Shown: piece by piece, positions 44,847-53,274 of the stretch
How positions within the stretch are numbered: position 1 is the first letter of the stretch
Layout: every line of letters begins with the position of its first letter
Origin: Lewinellaceae bacterium
GTDB taxonomy: Bacteria; Bacteroidota; Bacteroidia; Chitinophagales; Saprospiraceae
DNA length: 64,000 nucleotides
Direction: 5' to 3'
NCBI GenBank assembly: GCA_020636075.1
Contig: JACJYO010000009.1
Coordinates: 62,001-126,000, forward strand
Notes under the pieces: generated by a model
Databases searched by the model: none
Told to the model about the DNA's origin: nothing
What the model saw: only the letters and a program-made list of their open reading frames with translations
Position numbers and translations under genes: made by a program

Positions 44847-44990
44847 CCACGGAGGCACGGAGGGCACGGAGATTGATTCTCCGTGCCCTCCGTGCCTCGT
44901 ATGTATGTCAGGTCTGCGGGCACTCGTCCTACGGCTTTAAGCCGTAGGACGAGTAAGATGCCTCCGTGCCTTCCATGTCTTTGTGGTGGA
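44847..44990. repeat. 'CCACGGAG' palindrome copy 3, split by a second hairpin repeat
   Basis: The left part is the ACCACGGAGGCACGGAG arm with a partner arm (CTCCGTGCCCTCCGTGCCTC) ending about 44898. Then comes an unrelated hairpin (44922-44954, arms ACTCGTCCTACGGC) and, after it, a further CCTCCGTGCC...GTGGTGG arm (44960-44988) that again pairs with the left arm. It looks as if the hairpin landed inside an older palindrome. Confidence 0.8.
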
Positions 44991-45070
44991 AAACCTTTTG
45001 CCACGCCAGTTTGTCTACAAAAAGCAGCCTCAAATCGAGGTATGAAAACTAAGCCCGCCGACCCTTGTTG

Positions 45071-45078
45071 TACCTTTG
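45071..45078 (+). promoter_or_regulatory. Candidate -7 element for the esterase gene
   Basis: TACCTTTG matches TAnnTTTG, 18 bases before the ATG at 45097, an unusually short leader. No TTG at 19-21 bases upstream. Confidence 0.3.
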
Positions 45079-45096
45079 AAAAAATAACATTTCAGC

Positions 45097-45777
45097 ATGT
45101 ACAACCTACGCATCCCGTTTCTCTTACTAATTCTGAGCGCTACCTGGGCCTGCCAGAATGCACCCGCGGCCGCTGGTGCGGCTACTGGCAATACCGATCA
45201 ACCGACCGAACAAACAACAGCCGTTTCCCGAAAAAATATCGTGTTTTTTGGCACCAGCCTGACAGCTGCTTACCAATTGTCGCCCGAACAGGGTTTTCCT
45301 GCTTTAATTCAAGAAAAGATTGATAGCCTGGGTATGCCCTACCGGTGTATCAATGCCGGGTTGAGCGGCGAAACGAGTATGGATGGAAAAAACAGGATAG
45401 ACTGGGTCCTGCAACAGCCGGTTGATGTATTCGTGTTGGAACTCGGTGCCAACGACGCGTTGCGCGGCCTGCCAATAGAGGAGGCACGGCAAAACCTGCA
45501 AACGATCATTGACCGGGTCAAAGCAAAATACCCGGATTGTAAACTGGTGATTGCGGGAATGATGGCGCCGCCAAACCTTGGACCGCGTTATACGAAAGAA
45601 TTTGCCTCCATGTATCCTGAATTGGCCAAAGCCAACAATGCGGCACTTATTCCTTTCCTGCTCGAAGGTGTGGCTGCCGATCCCGAACTCAATCTGGGCG
45701 ATGGTATCCACCCAAATGTGACCGGGCAAAAAATTGTGGCGCGGAATGTTTGGAATGTCCTCCAAAAGGTGCTGTAG
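45097..45777 (+). CDS. GDSL/SGNH-type arylesterase or lysophospholipase (lipoprotein)
   Basis: 226 residues. Lipobox TWAC (Cys at residue 19), then a low-complexity Ala/Gly/Thr linker. The SGNH fold follows: block I FFGTSLTAAYQ (Ser near residue 53, with GTSL instead of the usual GDSL), block II NAGLSGETS, block III LGANDALRG, and block V DGIHPN (Asp and His). All catalytic residues are present. The family is close to TesA; substrates are short acyl esters. A surface-anchored form suggests a lipid- or polymer-ester scavenging role. Confidence 0.92.
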   Translation: MYNLRIPFLLLILSATWACQNAPAAAGAATGNTDQPTEQTTAVSRKNIVFFGTSLTAAYQLSPEQGFPALIQEKIDSLGMPYRCINAGLSGETSMDGKNRIDWVLQQPVDVFVLELGANDALRGLPIEEARQNLQTIIDRVKAKYPDCKLVIAGMMAPPNLGPRYTKEFASMYPELAKANNAALIPFLLEGVAADPELNLGDGIHPNVTGQKIVARNVWNVLQKVL

Positions 45778-45942
45778 CCGGCTGATTTTATGGAAAAAAC
45801 AATGACTGCCGGATAGCAGTCAATTGCCAACTTTAAACAATCCCTAACGCAGCATTAAAAAATTCTTTGACCTTTGTCTGCGTTTTAGGTCAATAACAGC
45901 TTGTCTTTCAACTAATCCCAAGCTGCTCAAAACCCGCCAACT

Positions 45943-47559
45943 ATGGAACTCGCACAAGCGTTGGATGCCATAAAAGAAAGCATCACCCAGGGTAATCTGG
46001 AGGAGGCTTACAACCAATTGGTTGTTTTATTGGATAGTAATTCAGAAGACTATGCCGAGCTGGCTGATATTGCCCGTATCAACCAGGCAGACCTGTATCA
46101 ACTAAAGGCTCAAACCATCAAAGGGACCATTTCTCCGGAAGATGCCCGTATTACTACCAATCAATTGGCCGATAAAGCCCTGCAGCTCATCCGCCAGTTG
46201 GAAACCGGGAAGGTGTATTTTGAAGAGGAAATTAAGCCCACCAGCCGGAAAGCCCTGCGCTATTATATTATTGGTGGTATAGTAGCGTTGGTCATTGCCT
46301 TTCTGGTCTGGCAGTTTTGGGACTATAAGCAGAGCCAGGACAGCTGCCCTGTATTCAGCCAAACCGCGGAGTTGAAGGTGATGATCCTGCCCTTCAAACA
46401 AACCGGGACGGAAACCGGCGGCGACCCGGCCTTCGACATCATGGACGACCTGAATGACCTGATCGATCAGACACCGGGCCTGCGCGTGCGGGCATTGGCC
46501 GACGTCAACGAGCAATATAACATTGATCAGGATTACCCCAACTCAGCCCAAGCTGTGGAAATAGCCCGGGGCTGCAATGTGCAAATGCTGGTGTGGGGCA
46601 AGGTCAATCAGTTTGGTCGCAGAAGTAAAGACTATACGGTGGATGTACGCTACCGCCTGCTTGATGCCGGTGGTGTCCGCTATGCTGGTGATACGACGAT
46701 CAACCGACTGCTTAAAGTAACCGAAGAAGCCAACTGGACCAGCGATGTGCGGGCCATCAGCCGCCTGCTGTACATGGTGTTAGCCAACCAACTGCAGGTG
46801 CAAATTGCAGCCAATATTTTGCAGGAGCTGGACTCGGAAGCCGCAGCGCGCCTGGAAGCCGATACGCTCGCCGCTCCCGTGGATACCTCCACGAGTTTTG
46901 TGCTGGCCGATTATTATATCATGAAAAATGAAAAAGATTCGGCTATTGCGCAGTACAACAAAGTACTGACCTATTACCCCGATAATTCGACGGCACTGAC
47001 CAAACGCGGGGCATTGTTTTTTCAAAAAGAAGACTATACCGCGGCAGCCCGCGATCTTGAAGCGGTCACTTCCTGCAGTGAAAATACGGCCAATGCGCTC
47101 CAGAAAACCCGCATAAAAGCCTACCTGGAAAGCGCACAGCCGGAAAAAGCCAACAAGGAACTCGAATCGGCCCGGGAAAACAAAACGCTTGACGGTGCCT
47201 GGCTCAATGAAACCACTTCAAAAGTTCGCGACAGTCTGAGTGCCCTGAAAACCCGCCGCGATCAAATGGAGCGCATCGCTTCCAAAACAACAGATACCAA
47301 GGTTAAGGTAAGCGTGGCAAAAGCCAACCTCGGCCTCGGTGAAACCGAAAGTGCGCTGAAGCATGCCAGGGAAGCCCTGAAAGCCGATCCGAAAAACCTG
47401 GAAGCCGTTCAAATTGCTGTAGATGCACAGCTGCAAAACGGTGATACTGCAAAAGCAGCGAGCACGATCAAAGCGGCAGAACGCGCCGGCGCCGATGTCA
47501 AAAAAATCTACTTTGTCCCTATCCGGAAAGAGCCTTTGCCGGACAGGAAGCAACAATAG
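45943..47559 (+). CDS. EAD11-like effector-associated domain fused to a membrane span, a TolB-N-like domain and TPRs
   Basis: 538 residues. Residues 1-88 (EAYNQLVVLLDSNSEDYAEL to SPEDARITTNQLADKALQLI) follow the layout of effector-associated domain 11, a short helical module that recruits partners in Bacteroidota conflict systems (family knowledge from memory; not searched). A membrane span is at about 102-123, placing the rest in the periplasm: a domain at about 140-280 with VMILPFKQTGTETGGDPAFD and RGCNVQMLVWGKVNQFGRRS, resembling TolB-N/FlgO/CadC-type sensor modules, then TPR repeats to the end. No catalytic domain. It could be a transmembrane adaptor linking an outside signal to a cytoplasmic EAD-bearing effector. 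Confidence 0.68.
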   Translation: MELAQALDAIKESITQGNLEEAYNQLVVLLDSNSEDYAELADIARINQADLYQLKAQTIKGTISPEDARITTNQLADKALQLIRQLETGKVYFEEEIKPTSRKALRYYIIGGIVALVIAFLVWQFWDYKQSQDSCPVFSQTAELKVMILPFKQTGTETGGDPAFDIMDDLNDLIDQTPGLRVRALADVNEQYNIDQDYPNSAQAVEIARGCNVQMLVWGKVNQFGRRSKDYTVDVRYRLLDAGGVRYAGDTTINRLLKVTEEANWTSDVRAISRLLYMVLANQLQVQIAANILQELDSEAAARLEADTLAAPVDTSTSFVLADYYIMKNEKDSAIAQYNKVLTYYPDNSTALTKRGALFFQKEDYTAAARDLEAVTSCSENTANALQKTRIKAYLESAQPEKANKELESARENKTLDGAWLNETTSKVRDSLSALKTRRDQMERIASKTTDTKVKVSVAKANLGLGETESALKHAREALKADPKNLEAVQIAVDAQLQNGDTAKAASTIKAAERAGADVKKIYFVPIRKEPLPDRKQQ

Positions 47560-47564
47560 CTGTT

Positions 47565-48059
47565 CTAAAAAAGGGAACCCTGCTCGGCAAAGCGCACCGG
47601 GTTTTCGAGGCGCAGCAGCGCCATTTTTGTATCCAGCCCGTAAAAGTAGCCCCGCAACTCCCCGGCTTTTCCGATTACCCTGTGGCAAGGCACCACGATA
47701 GCGACCGGATTGTTTCGGTTGGCCAGCCCGACTGCCCGCACGGCTTTTGGTTGCCCAATACGGTTGGCGATATCCGAATACGCGACAGTTTCCCCGTACG
47801 GAATTTGCTGCAGCGCCGCCCAAACCAGGCGATGAAATTCCGGCGCACCGCCCCAATCGAGCTTCACCGTGAATTCGCGTTGTTTCCCATCAAAATAGGC
47901 TTGAAGTTCCTGCTTGCAAACGGCTACCGGATGTTCATCCGGAATATCCTGCGTTTCCACGCCGGGTTTTTCACAGCGTTTCACGGATCGTACGCCCAGC
48001 TCGCTGCCACTAATCTCGAAAAAGCCGATCGGAGAGCCCAAATAGGATTGTACCAACAT
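47565..48059 (-). CDS. ogt: Methylated-DNA--protein-cysteine methyltransferase
   Basis: 164 residues from the ATG at 48057-48059; a TTG further upstream (48080) is in frame but less likely. Repairs O6-alkylguanine by transferring the alkyl group to its own Cys. The active-site VVPCHRVIG is at about residue 128, helix-turn-helix part IPYGETVAYSDIANRIGQP at about 92-110, and the arginine-finger segment GLANRNNP. The C-terminal GYFYGLDTKMALLRLE is a slightly unusual variant of the family end (usually G-x-x-GGLxxK). 5 bases from the convergent TPR gene's stop. Confidence 0.94.
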   Translation of the reverse strand: MLVQSYLGSPIGFFEISGSELGVRSVKRCEKPGVETQDIPDEHPVAVCKQELQAYFDGKQREFTVKLDWGGAPEFHRLVWAALQQIPYGETVAYSDIANRIGQPKAVRAVGLANRNNPVAIVVPCHRVIGKAGELRGYFYGLDTKMALLRLENPVRFAEQGSLF

Positions 48060-48137
48060 GATGAGAATGTATTGGTTCAAGAGGCAATTTACGAATTGAT
48101 TTCAGGATTGCAGTGTATGGGTTTCCTGAACTGCGTT

Positions 48138-49988
48138 TCACGCCGGCTCTCCTTCCTCGGGATCACCCAGTGCCGACTGTTTTTCAAACATTTCCGCATA
48201 GTAGCCGCCGCGCAGGATCAACTCTTCGTGGGTACCTTCCTCCACAATGTGATGGTCTTCGAGCACAATGATTTTATCAAATTTCAGCATGCTGTAAATG
48301 CGGTGGGTAATGATGATCGCGGTTTTGTCCGACAGAGCCTGATCCAGATAACCGAGAATACGGCTTTCGGTATGGGTGTCTACGGCCGACAGGCAGTCGT
48401 CGAGCAGGATGATGTCGGGTTGTTTGGCAAAAGCCCGGGCTATGCTGACTCGCTGTTTTTGCCCGCCGGAAAGCGTGACACCGCGCTCACCAACCAGGCT
48501 TTCATAGCCTTTAGGCAAGCTGATTATGTCGTCGTGAACAGCCGCGCGCTTGGCGTAAAATTCGGCCTCCTCGCGGGTGAGCCCTTCCTTGCCAAAAGAA
48601 ATATTGCCCAGCACCGTATCGGAAAACAGAAAAACATCCTGCGGCACATAACCTATCCTGCGGCGAAGCAGGAACAGATCGTGCTCGCGGAGATCTTTGC
48701 CATCCATTAAAATCCGCCCTTCCGTGACATCGTACATCCGGACCAGTAGGTCGGCGATGGTGGTTTTTCCCGCACCTGTGCGCCCGACAATGGCCAGTTT
48801 CTGGCCGGGTTTGATCTCAAACGAAACCTGTTCGAGTGCCCGGATGCCCGTGTCGGGATAGACAAAGCCGACATTTTCAAAAACAATATGACCCTGGTAA
48901 ACGGAAGTGGCGGGCACCTGGTTGGAATTGGTTTCGGTCAGGGCGTTTGTTGCCTGCCCATTGGATGCCGGGTTTGTGATCGTGGGTTTTGTTTGCAAAA
49001 ACTCATTGATCCGTTTTTGCGAAGCAGCAGCTTGTTGCGTAAGCGAGGCGATCCAGCCAATGGCCGTTACCGGCCAGGTTAGCATGTTGATGTAAATGAC
49101 AAATTCGGCAATGTTGCCTGCCGTGATATTCCCTTTGACCACTTGCAAACCGCCGACGTACACGGTGATGATCGTGCTGGCGCCAACCATGAGCAGCATC
49201 AGGGGAAAGAAAAACGCATCAATCCGGATCAAACCGAGTGACTTTTGGCGGTACTGCTCGCTTTCCTCGGCAAAGTACCGGCCCATGGCGCCCTCTTGCC
49301 CATAGCTTTTCACCACCCGGATACCGCTGTACACTTCCTGGGCGGTGCTGGTCAGTTTGGACAACTGCCGCTGGATTTTTTCACTGCGTTTGTTGATGAT
49401 CGTACTGACCCAATAGATCGAAATACTCAAAAACGGCAGCGGCAACAAGGACCACAGCGTCAGCGGCACACTCACACGCAACATGGACGTAATGGCCAAA
49501 ACAAACAGAAAACTCAGATCCAACCCATACAAAATGGCGGGCCCGAGAAACATGCGCACTTTCGAAACATCCTCCGAGATGCGCGACATCAGGTCGCCCG
49601 TGCTGTTGCGTTTGTAAAACGCGAGGTCGAGTGTTTCGTAGTGGGCAAAAATTTCTTTCCGGATATCGTATTCAATCAGGCGGCTCATTACAATGATCGT
49701 CTGCCGCATGAAAAACATAAACAGCCCCATCATTATGGCCAGCGCGATCACGCCGGCGCCAAACCAGGCAATCTGGTTTCCCAATTCCTGAAACGCCTCC
49801 GGGTGGGCGGCAATACCGCCGGTTTCCTTGTAGTGCCTGACCTGCTCGACTACTGTGTCGAGGGCATTGCGAATGACTTTGGGCTGCCAAACGCGAAACC
49901 AGTTGGCCAGTCCGACAAACACAATGCCCAGTAAAAACCGCCAGCGGTAATTCCAGAAAAATTTATTGAGATAGGCCAGTTGCTGCAT
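48138..49988 (-). CDS. ABC exporter (membrane domain fused to ATPase)
   Basis: 616 residues. Six spans in the first 330 residues with the exporter membrane-domain motif LAFYKRNSTGDLMSRISEDV near residue 120, then an ATPase with Walker A GRTGAGKTT at about residue 400, signature LSGGQKQR near 508, Walker B IILLDDCLSAVDTHTE near 528 and H-loop Ile-Thr-His-Arg. MdlB/MsbA-like half-size exporter that works as a homodimer or with an adjacent partner (none here). A low-complexity Asn/Thr linker precedes the ATPase. Likely multidrug or lipid export. Confidence 0.94.
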   Translation of the reverse strand: MQQLAYLNKFFWNYRWRFLLGIVFVGLANWFRVWQPKVIRNALDTVVEQVRHYKETGGIAAHPEAFQELGNQIAWFGAGVIALAIMMGLFMFFMRQTIIVMSRLIEYDIRKEIFAHYETLDLAFYKRNSTGDLMSRISEDVSKVRMFLGPAILYGLDLSFLFVLAITSMLRVSVPLTLWSLLPLPFLSISIYWVSTIINKRSEKIQRQLSKLTSTAQEVYSGIRVVKSYGQEGAMGRYFAEESEQYRQKSLGLIRIDAFFFPLMLLMVGASTIITVYVGGLQVVKGNITAGNIAEFVIYINMLTWPVTAIGWIASLTQQAAASQKRINEFLQTKPTITNPASNGQATNALTETNSNQVPATSVYQGHIVFENVGFVYPDTGIRALEQVSFEIKPGQKLAIVGRTGAGKTTIADLLVRMYDVTEGRILMDGKDLREHDLFLLRRRIGYVPQDVFLFSDTVLGNISFGKEGLTREEAEFYAKRAAVHDDIISLPKGYESLVGERGVTLSGGQKQRVSIARAFAKQPDIILLDDCLSAVDTHTESRILGYLDQALSDKTAIIITHRIYSMLKFDKIIVLEDHHIVEEGTHEELILRGGYYAEMFEKQSALGDPEEGEPA

Positions 49989-50097
49989 GGCTGGAGGCTG
50001 TTAAAATTTAGCAAAGGTATAAAAACCCAATTCCGGAGTATTGTTCACCGTTGCGGGTTAACTACAGGTAGTAGATAATATTCAACTTGCCTTCCGC

Positions 50098-50547
50098 TTA
50101 CTCTGAAACATAAAAAATGGTGTCCACTTTTTCGTGACTTCCGAGCCTAATGTCAATCAGCATACTGCCAAATACATCATGAGGGAAGTAGAGGCTGTCG
50201 TAGCCAAAACAGATCAACCAATGGCGACCTTCGGGCACTGGCTCCAGACAACCCCGGGCATCGGCGCCAGTGTTGAACTGCCTGTCGAAATAGGCGGCAG
50301 GTTTGTCATAACCCGGGAACGAATCGGCATTGTACTTGATGTACACGGTGGCGTTGGGGATTGGTACGTGGTGGTGTTGGGTGCGCACACAAATTCGGGT
50401 TGGCAGCGGTATGGATTCGGGCTCAGCAGGCCTGCAGGCAAAAAAATACAGGCTTGCAAATAAACCCAACAGCAGAACGGCCGTGCCGGTATTTTTGAAA
50501 TCAGGAACCGCTTGAACCGAGTCGGGTATGTTGTCGGGGTGTTTCAT
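50098..50547 (-). CDS. Unknown membrane-anchored small protein
   Basis: 149 residues. A hydrophobic segment at about 21-38 carries a Cys (YFFACRPAEPES, Cys near residue 38) that may be a lipobox. The mature part has ICVRTQHHHVPIPNATVYIK, reminiscent of carboxypeptidase-regulatory-like or SdrD-B-type beta sandwiches, and ends GSHEKVDTIFYVSE. Not assigned to a family. Confidence 0.55.
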   Translation of the reverse strand: MKHPDNIPDSVQAVPDFKNTGTAVLLLGLFASLYFFACRPAEPESIPLPTRICVRTQHHHVPIPNATVYIKYNADSFPGYDKPAAYFDRQFNTGADARGCLEPVPEGRHWLICFGYDSLYFPHDVFGSMLIDIRLGSHEKVDTIFYVSE

Positions 50548-50685
50548 GTTTTTGAATTTAGAACGCTGTTAAAACGCCGGATTGGCGGTAAGGGTTGCTG
50601 CACCGCACAGGCTTTGCCCGAATTGTCAATTTTTTTTCAAAAATACAGGCTCCAAACGGACAACTGCTGGCTCCAAAGTTTTCCT

Positions 50686-50693
50686 TAATTTTG
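50686..50693 (+). promoter_or_regulatory. Candidate -7 element for fbp
   Basis: TAATTTTG matches TAnnTTTG; a CTG (50664-50666) sits 19 bases upstream in the place of the -33 TTG. The leader to the ATG at 50780 is about 85 bases. Confidence 0.35.
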
Positions 50694-50779
50694 TGACGCC
50701 TGATAAAGGCGTATAGATTCAATGCCTTAACCAACATAAAGCGGTTCTGACTAACTGCTCACCTAATTCCACCACACGC

Positions 50780-51844
50780 ATGGCAACAGCAAAAAAAGCA
50801 CCTGAAAACGGCGTTTCGCCGCCCTTCAACCGCCCGGGCTCCCGCATTATTACACTCGATGAATTTATCATTCGCGCCGAGAAAGATTTTGATTATGCCA
50901 CCGGCGAACTCACCGGTCTGTTACGCGATATCGGCGTGGCCGCCAAAATTATCAACCGGGAGGTGAACAAAGCGGGTCTCGTCAATATTCTTGGCGTAGC
51001 CGACAGCGGCGACAATGCCTCGGGCGACAAGCAGCAGAAACTCGACGTGTACGCCAATGAAAAACTCATTGAGTGCCTGCAAAACAGCGGCGAGTGCTGT
51101 GCCATTGCCTCCGAAGAAAATGAAGATTTCCTGCAGGTACCAGCCTCCAGCTCAAAAATGAGCAACTATGTGGTCATGTTCGACCCGCTCGACGGTTCGT
51201 CCAACATCGATGTAAATGTATCGGTGGGTACCATTTTCGCCATTTACCGGCGCGTAAGCGACTCGGGCGGGCCGGCTACCATCGACGATTTTTTGCAGCC
51301 CGGCACCAAACAGGTTGCTGCGGGTTATGTGTTGTACGGCACCTCAACCGTTTTGGTGTACACCACCGGCCGTGGAGTCAACGGTTTTACGCTCGATCCC
51401 AGCATTGGTGAGTTTTGCCTCAGCCACCGGAATATGCGCATTCCTGAAAACGGACAAACCTACTCGGTGAACCAGGGCTATTATTCCAAATTTGATCTGG
51501 AGCTCCGCCGCTACATTGACAATTGCAGCGATCAGAACTACAGCCTGCGCTACATCGGCTCCATGGTAAGCGACGTACACCGGATTCTGAGCCAGGGCGG
51601 CATTTTTCTGTATCCCAGCACGCGTAAATATCCCAAGGGCAAACTGCGCCTGCTATACGAATGCAACCCGCTGTCTATGGTGGTTGAGCAGGCCGGCGGC
51701 AAGTCGATCAATACCCACCTGAAACGGATACTGGATGTGGCACCCAAAGAATTGCACCAACGCAGTACGATCGCTATCGGCTCGCCTGCAATGGTGGATG
51801 AGTTGAAAGCGTTTATTGAGCGCTATTCGGCCTTGCCGCTTTGA
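50780..51844 (+). CDS. fbp: Class I fructose-1,6-bisphosphatase
   Basis: 354 residues. Hydrolyses fructose-1,6-bisphosphate to fructose-6-phosphate in gluconeogenesis. Metal-site block FDPLDGSSNIDVNVSVGTIF at about residue 134 and the active-site SEENEDF at about 113 are the family signature; the C-terminal LYECNPLSMVVEQAGGKS carries substrate-binding residues. A Thr/Lys/Pro-rich short N-terminus precedes the fold. Class I form is normal for this phylum. 30 bases ahead of the DUF2141 gene, which may be co-transcribed. Confidence 0.97.
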   Translation: MATAKKAPENGVSPPFNRPGSRIITLDEFIIRAEKDFDYATGELTGLLRDIGVAAKIINREVNKAGLVNILGVADSGDNASGDKQQKLDVYANEKLIECLQNSGECCAIASEENEDFLQVPASSSKMSNYVVMFDPLDGSSNIDVNVSVGTIFAIYRRVSDSGGPATIDDFLQPGTKQVAAGYVLYGTSTVLVYTTGRGVNGFTLDPSIGEFCLSHRNMRIPENGQTYSVNQGYYSKFDLELRRYIDNCSDQNYSLRYIGSMVSDVHRILSQGGIFLYPSTRKYPKGKLRLLYECNPLSMVVEQAGGKSINTHLKRILDVAPKELHQRSTIAIGSPAMVDELKAFIERYSALPL

Positions 51845-51874
51845 TTAAACTAAGCTGTTGTACAACTGGTTTCT

Positions 51875-52285
51875 ATGTTTTTTTTCCTCAGCTGTCTGTT
51901 GTTTGTTATGAAAAGTTCGGAACTCCGCATCGTTTTTACCAACCTGCAACAGCCGGAGGGCCGGTTATACGTAGCCGTTTTTGATCAAAAAGCGGATTTT
52001 CTTCAACCCGATCGTGCGCGCTTTCAGCAGATTGTTCCCGTCCGGAATACCGGTCCCCTCGAAGTGGTCATTCCCGGTGTGCCGGACGGGGCCTATGCGA
52101 TCAGCTGTTTTCACGACGTGAATGGCAATGGTGTGCTGGACAAAAATTGGTTGGGCGTACCTACCGAACCCTATTGCTTTTCAAACAATGCAAGACCCCG
52201 TTTTCGGGCGCCACGCTGGGAGGAGGCAAAGTTTTCGTTTATTGCAGGCAAAACAATACCCAGGCTGCGCCTGGAAAAATGGTAA
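51875..52285 (+). CDS. DUF2141 family protein
   Basis: 136 residues. A short hydrophobic N-terminus (about 2-11) likely acts as export signal. The core beta sandwich shows EGRLYVAVFDQKADFLQPDR and the AISCFHDVNGNGVLDKNWLG block, the latter being the DUF2141 signature (DxNxNGxLDxN). Function unknown. Between fbp and the ATPase gene. Confidence 0.88.
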   Translation: MFFFLSCLLFVMKSSELRIVFTNLQQPEGRLYVAVFDQKADFLQPDRARFQQIVPVRNTGPLEVVIPGVPDGAYAISCFHDVNGNGVLDKNWLGVPTEPYCFSNNARPRFRAPRWEEAKFSFIAGKTIPRLRLEKW

Positions 52286-52344
52286 ACACCCGGCGAGCGT
52301 GTAATTTTGTTCCGCAACAAGCCAATAACCAACAACGACCCATC

Positions 52345-53103
52345 ATGATCCGCGCAGAACACATCTTCAAATCCTTCGAAGACCAGCAAGTGCTGAAAGA
52401 CATTTCCTTCACGTATGAGGCCGGCAAATGCAACCTCATTATTGGCCGCAGCGGATCGGGGAAAACCGTATTGATGAAAATTTTGGTGGGTTTGTTCCAG
52501 CCGACGGAGGGAAAAGTGTGGTTCGACGATGTGGACTTTACGGCACTGAACAAAAAACAAAAACGCGCCATCCGGATGAAAATGGGTATGCTGTTCCAGG
52601 GCTCGGCACTGTTCGATTCGCTGACGGTCGAACAAAACATCCGTTTCCCGCTCGATATGTTTACCCATAAAACACCGAAGGAAAAACTCGATCGGGTGAA
52701 CTACTGCCTCGAACGCGTCAACCTTACCGGGAATAACAAAAAATTTCCATCCGAGCTCTCCGGCGGTATGCAAAAACGCGTAGGCATTGCCCGGGCTATC
52801 GTGTTGGAACCCCAGTACCTGTTTTGCGACGAACCCAACTCAGGCCTCGATCCGAAAACCGCTCTGGTGATCGACGAACTCATCCGAAGCATTACTATTG
52901 AAAACGACATCACTACCATCATCAACACACACGACATGAACTCGGTGATGGAAAACGGCGACAACATCTGCTTCCTCTTCAACGGCCAGCTCGAGTGGAC
53001 CGGCAACCGTGACGAGGTGTTGGAAAGCACAAACGAGAATCTCCAGTCGTTCATCTTTGCCTCGCCGTTTTTGCAGCGCTTGCGCGAGGCGGCTATGAAG
53101 TAG
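52345..53103 (+). CDS. ABC ATPase of the MlaF/Ttg2A type
   Basis: 252 residues from the ATG at 52345 (MIRAEHIFKSFEDQQVLKDI); an upstream open frame inside DUF2141 is not coding. Walker A GRSGSGKT near residue 36, signature LSGGMQKRVGIARAIVLEP near 140, Walker B YLFCDEPNSGLDP near 163 and H-loop NTHDMNSV. This pattern is that of the MlaF-type ATPases that power lipid transport between membranes. The expected permease (MlaE) and substrate-binding (MlaD) genes are not beside it, so it may pair with distant ones. Confidence 0.92.
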   Translation: MIRAEHIFKSFEDQQVLKDISFTYEAGKCNLIIGRSGSGKTVLMKILVGLFQPTEGKVWFDDVDFTALNKKQKRAIRMKMGMLFQGSALFDSLTVEQNIRFPLDMFTHKTPKEKLDRVNYCLERVNLTGNNKKFPSELSGGMQKRVGIARAIVLEPQYLFCDEPNSGLDPKTALVIDELIRSITIENDITTIINTHDMNSVMENGDNICFLFNGQLEWTGNRDEVLESTNENLQSFIFASPFLQRLREAAMK

Positions 53104-53111
53104 ATTTTTTT

Positions 53112-53266
53112 TACCACGGAGGCACGGAGGGCACAAAGTATTGCCGCCTACGGCGGTTTTTATTTTGACAGGAAAAACATGATTTCCATGATAAAATGGG
53201 ATAATCGCGTTTATTCTTTCTAAGCCGAAGGCGACAAAACTCCGTGTTCTCCGTGCCTCCGTGGTG
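53112..53266. repeat. 'CCACGGAG' palindrome copy 4 with an internal insertion
   Basis: Left arm 53113-53133 and right arm about 53240-53266 are reverse complements; about 100 bases between them include a small hairpin (GCCGCC...GGCGGT type, 53143-53158). Compared with the intact copy at 1221-1279, the loop is expanded. It lies between the convergent MlaF-type ATPase and amidohydrolase genes. Confidence 0.8.
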
Positions 53267-53274
53267 AAAAAAAC

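Noticed and set aside
52147..52344. Upstream extension of the MlaF-type ATPase frame
   Set aside because: It lies within DUF2141 in another frame, and the ABC domain starts at 52345.
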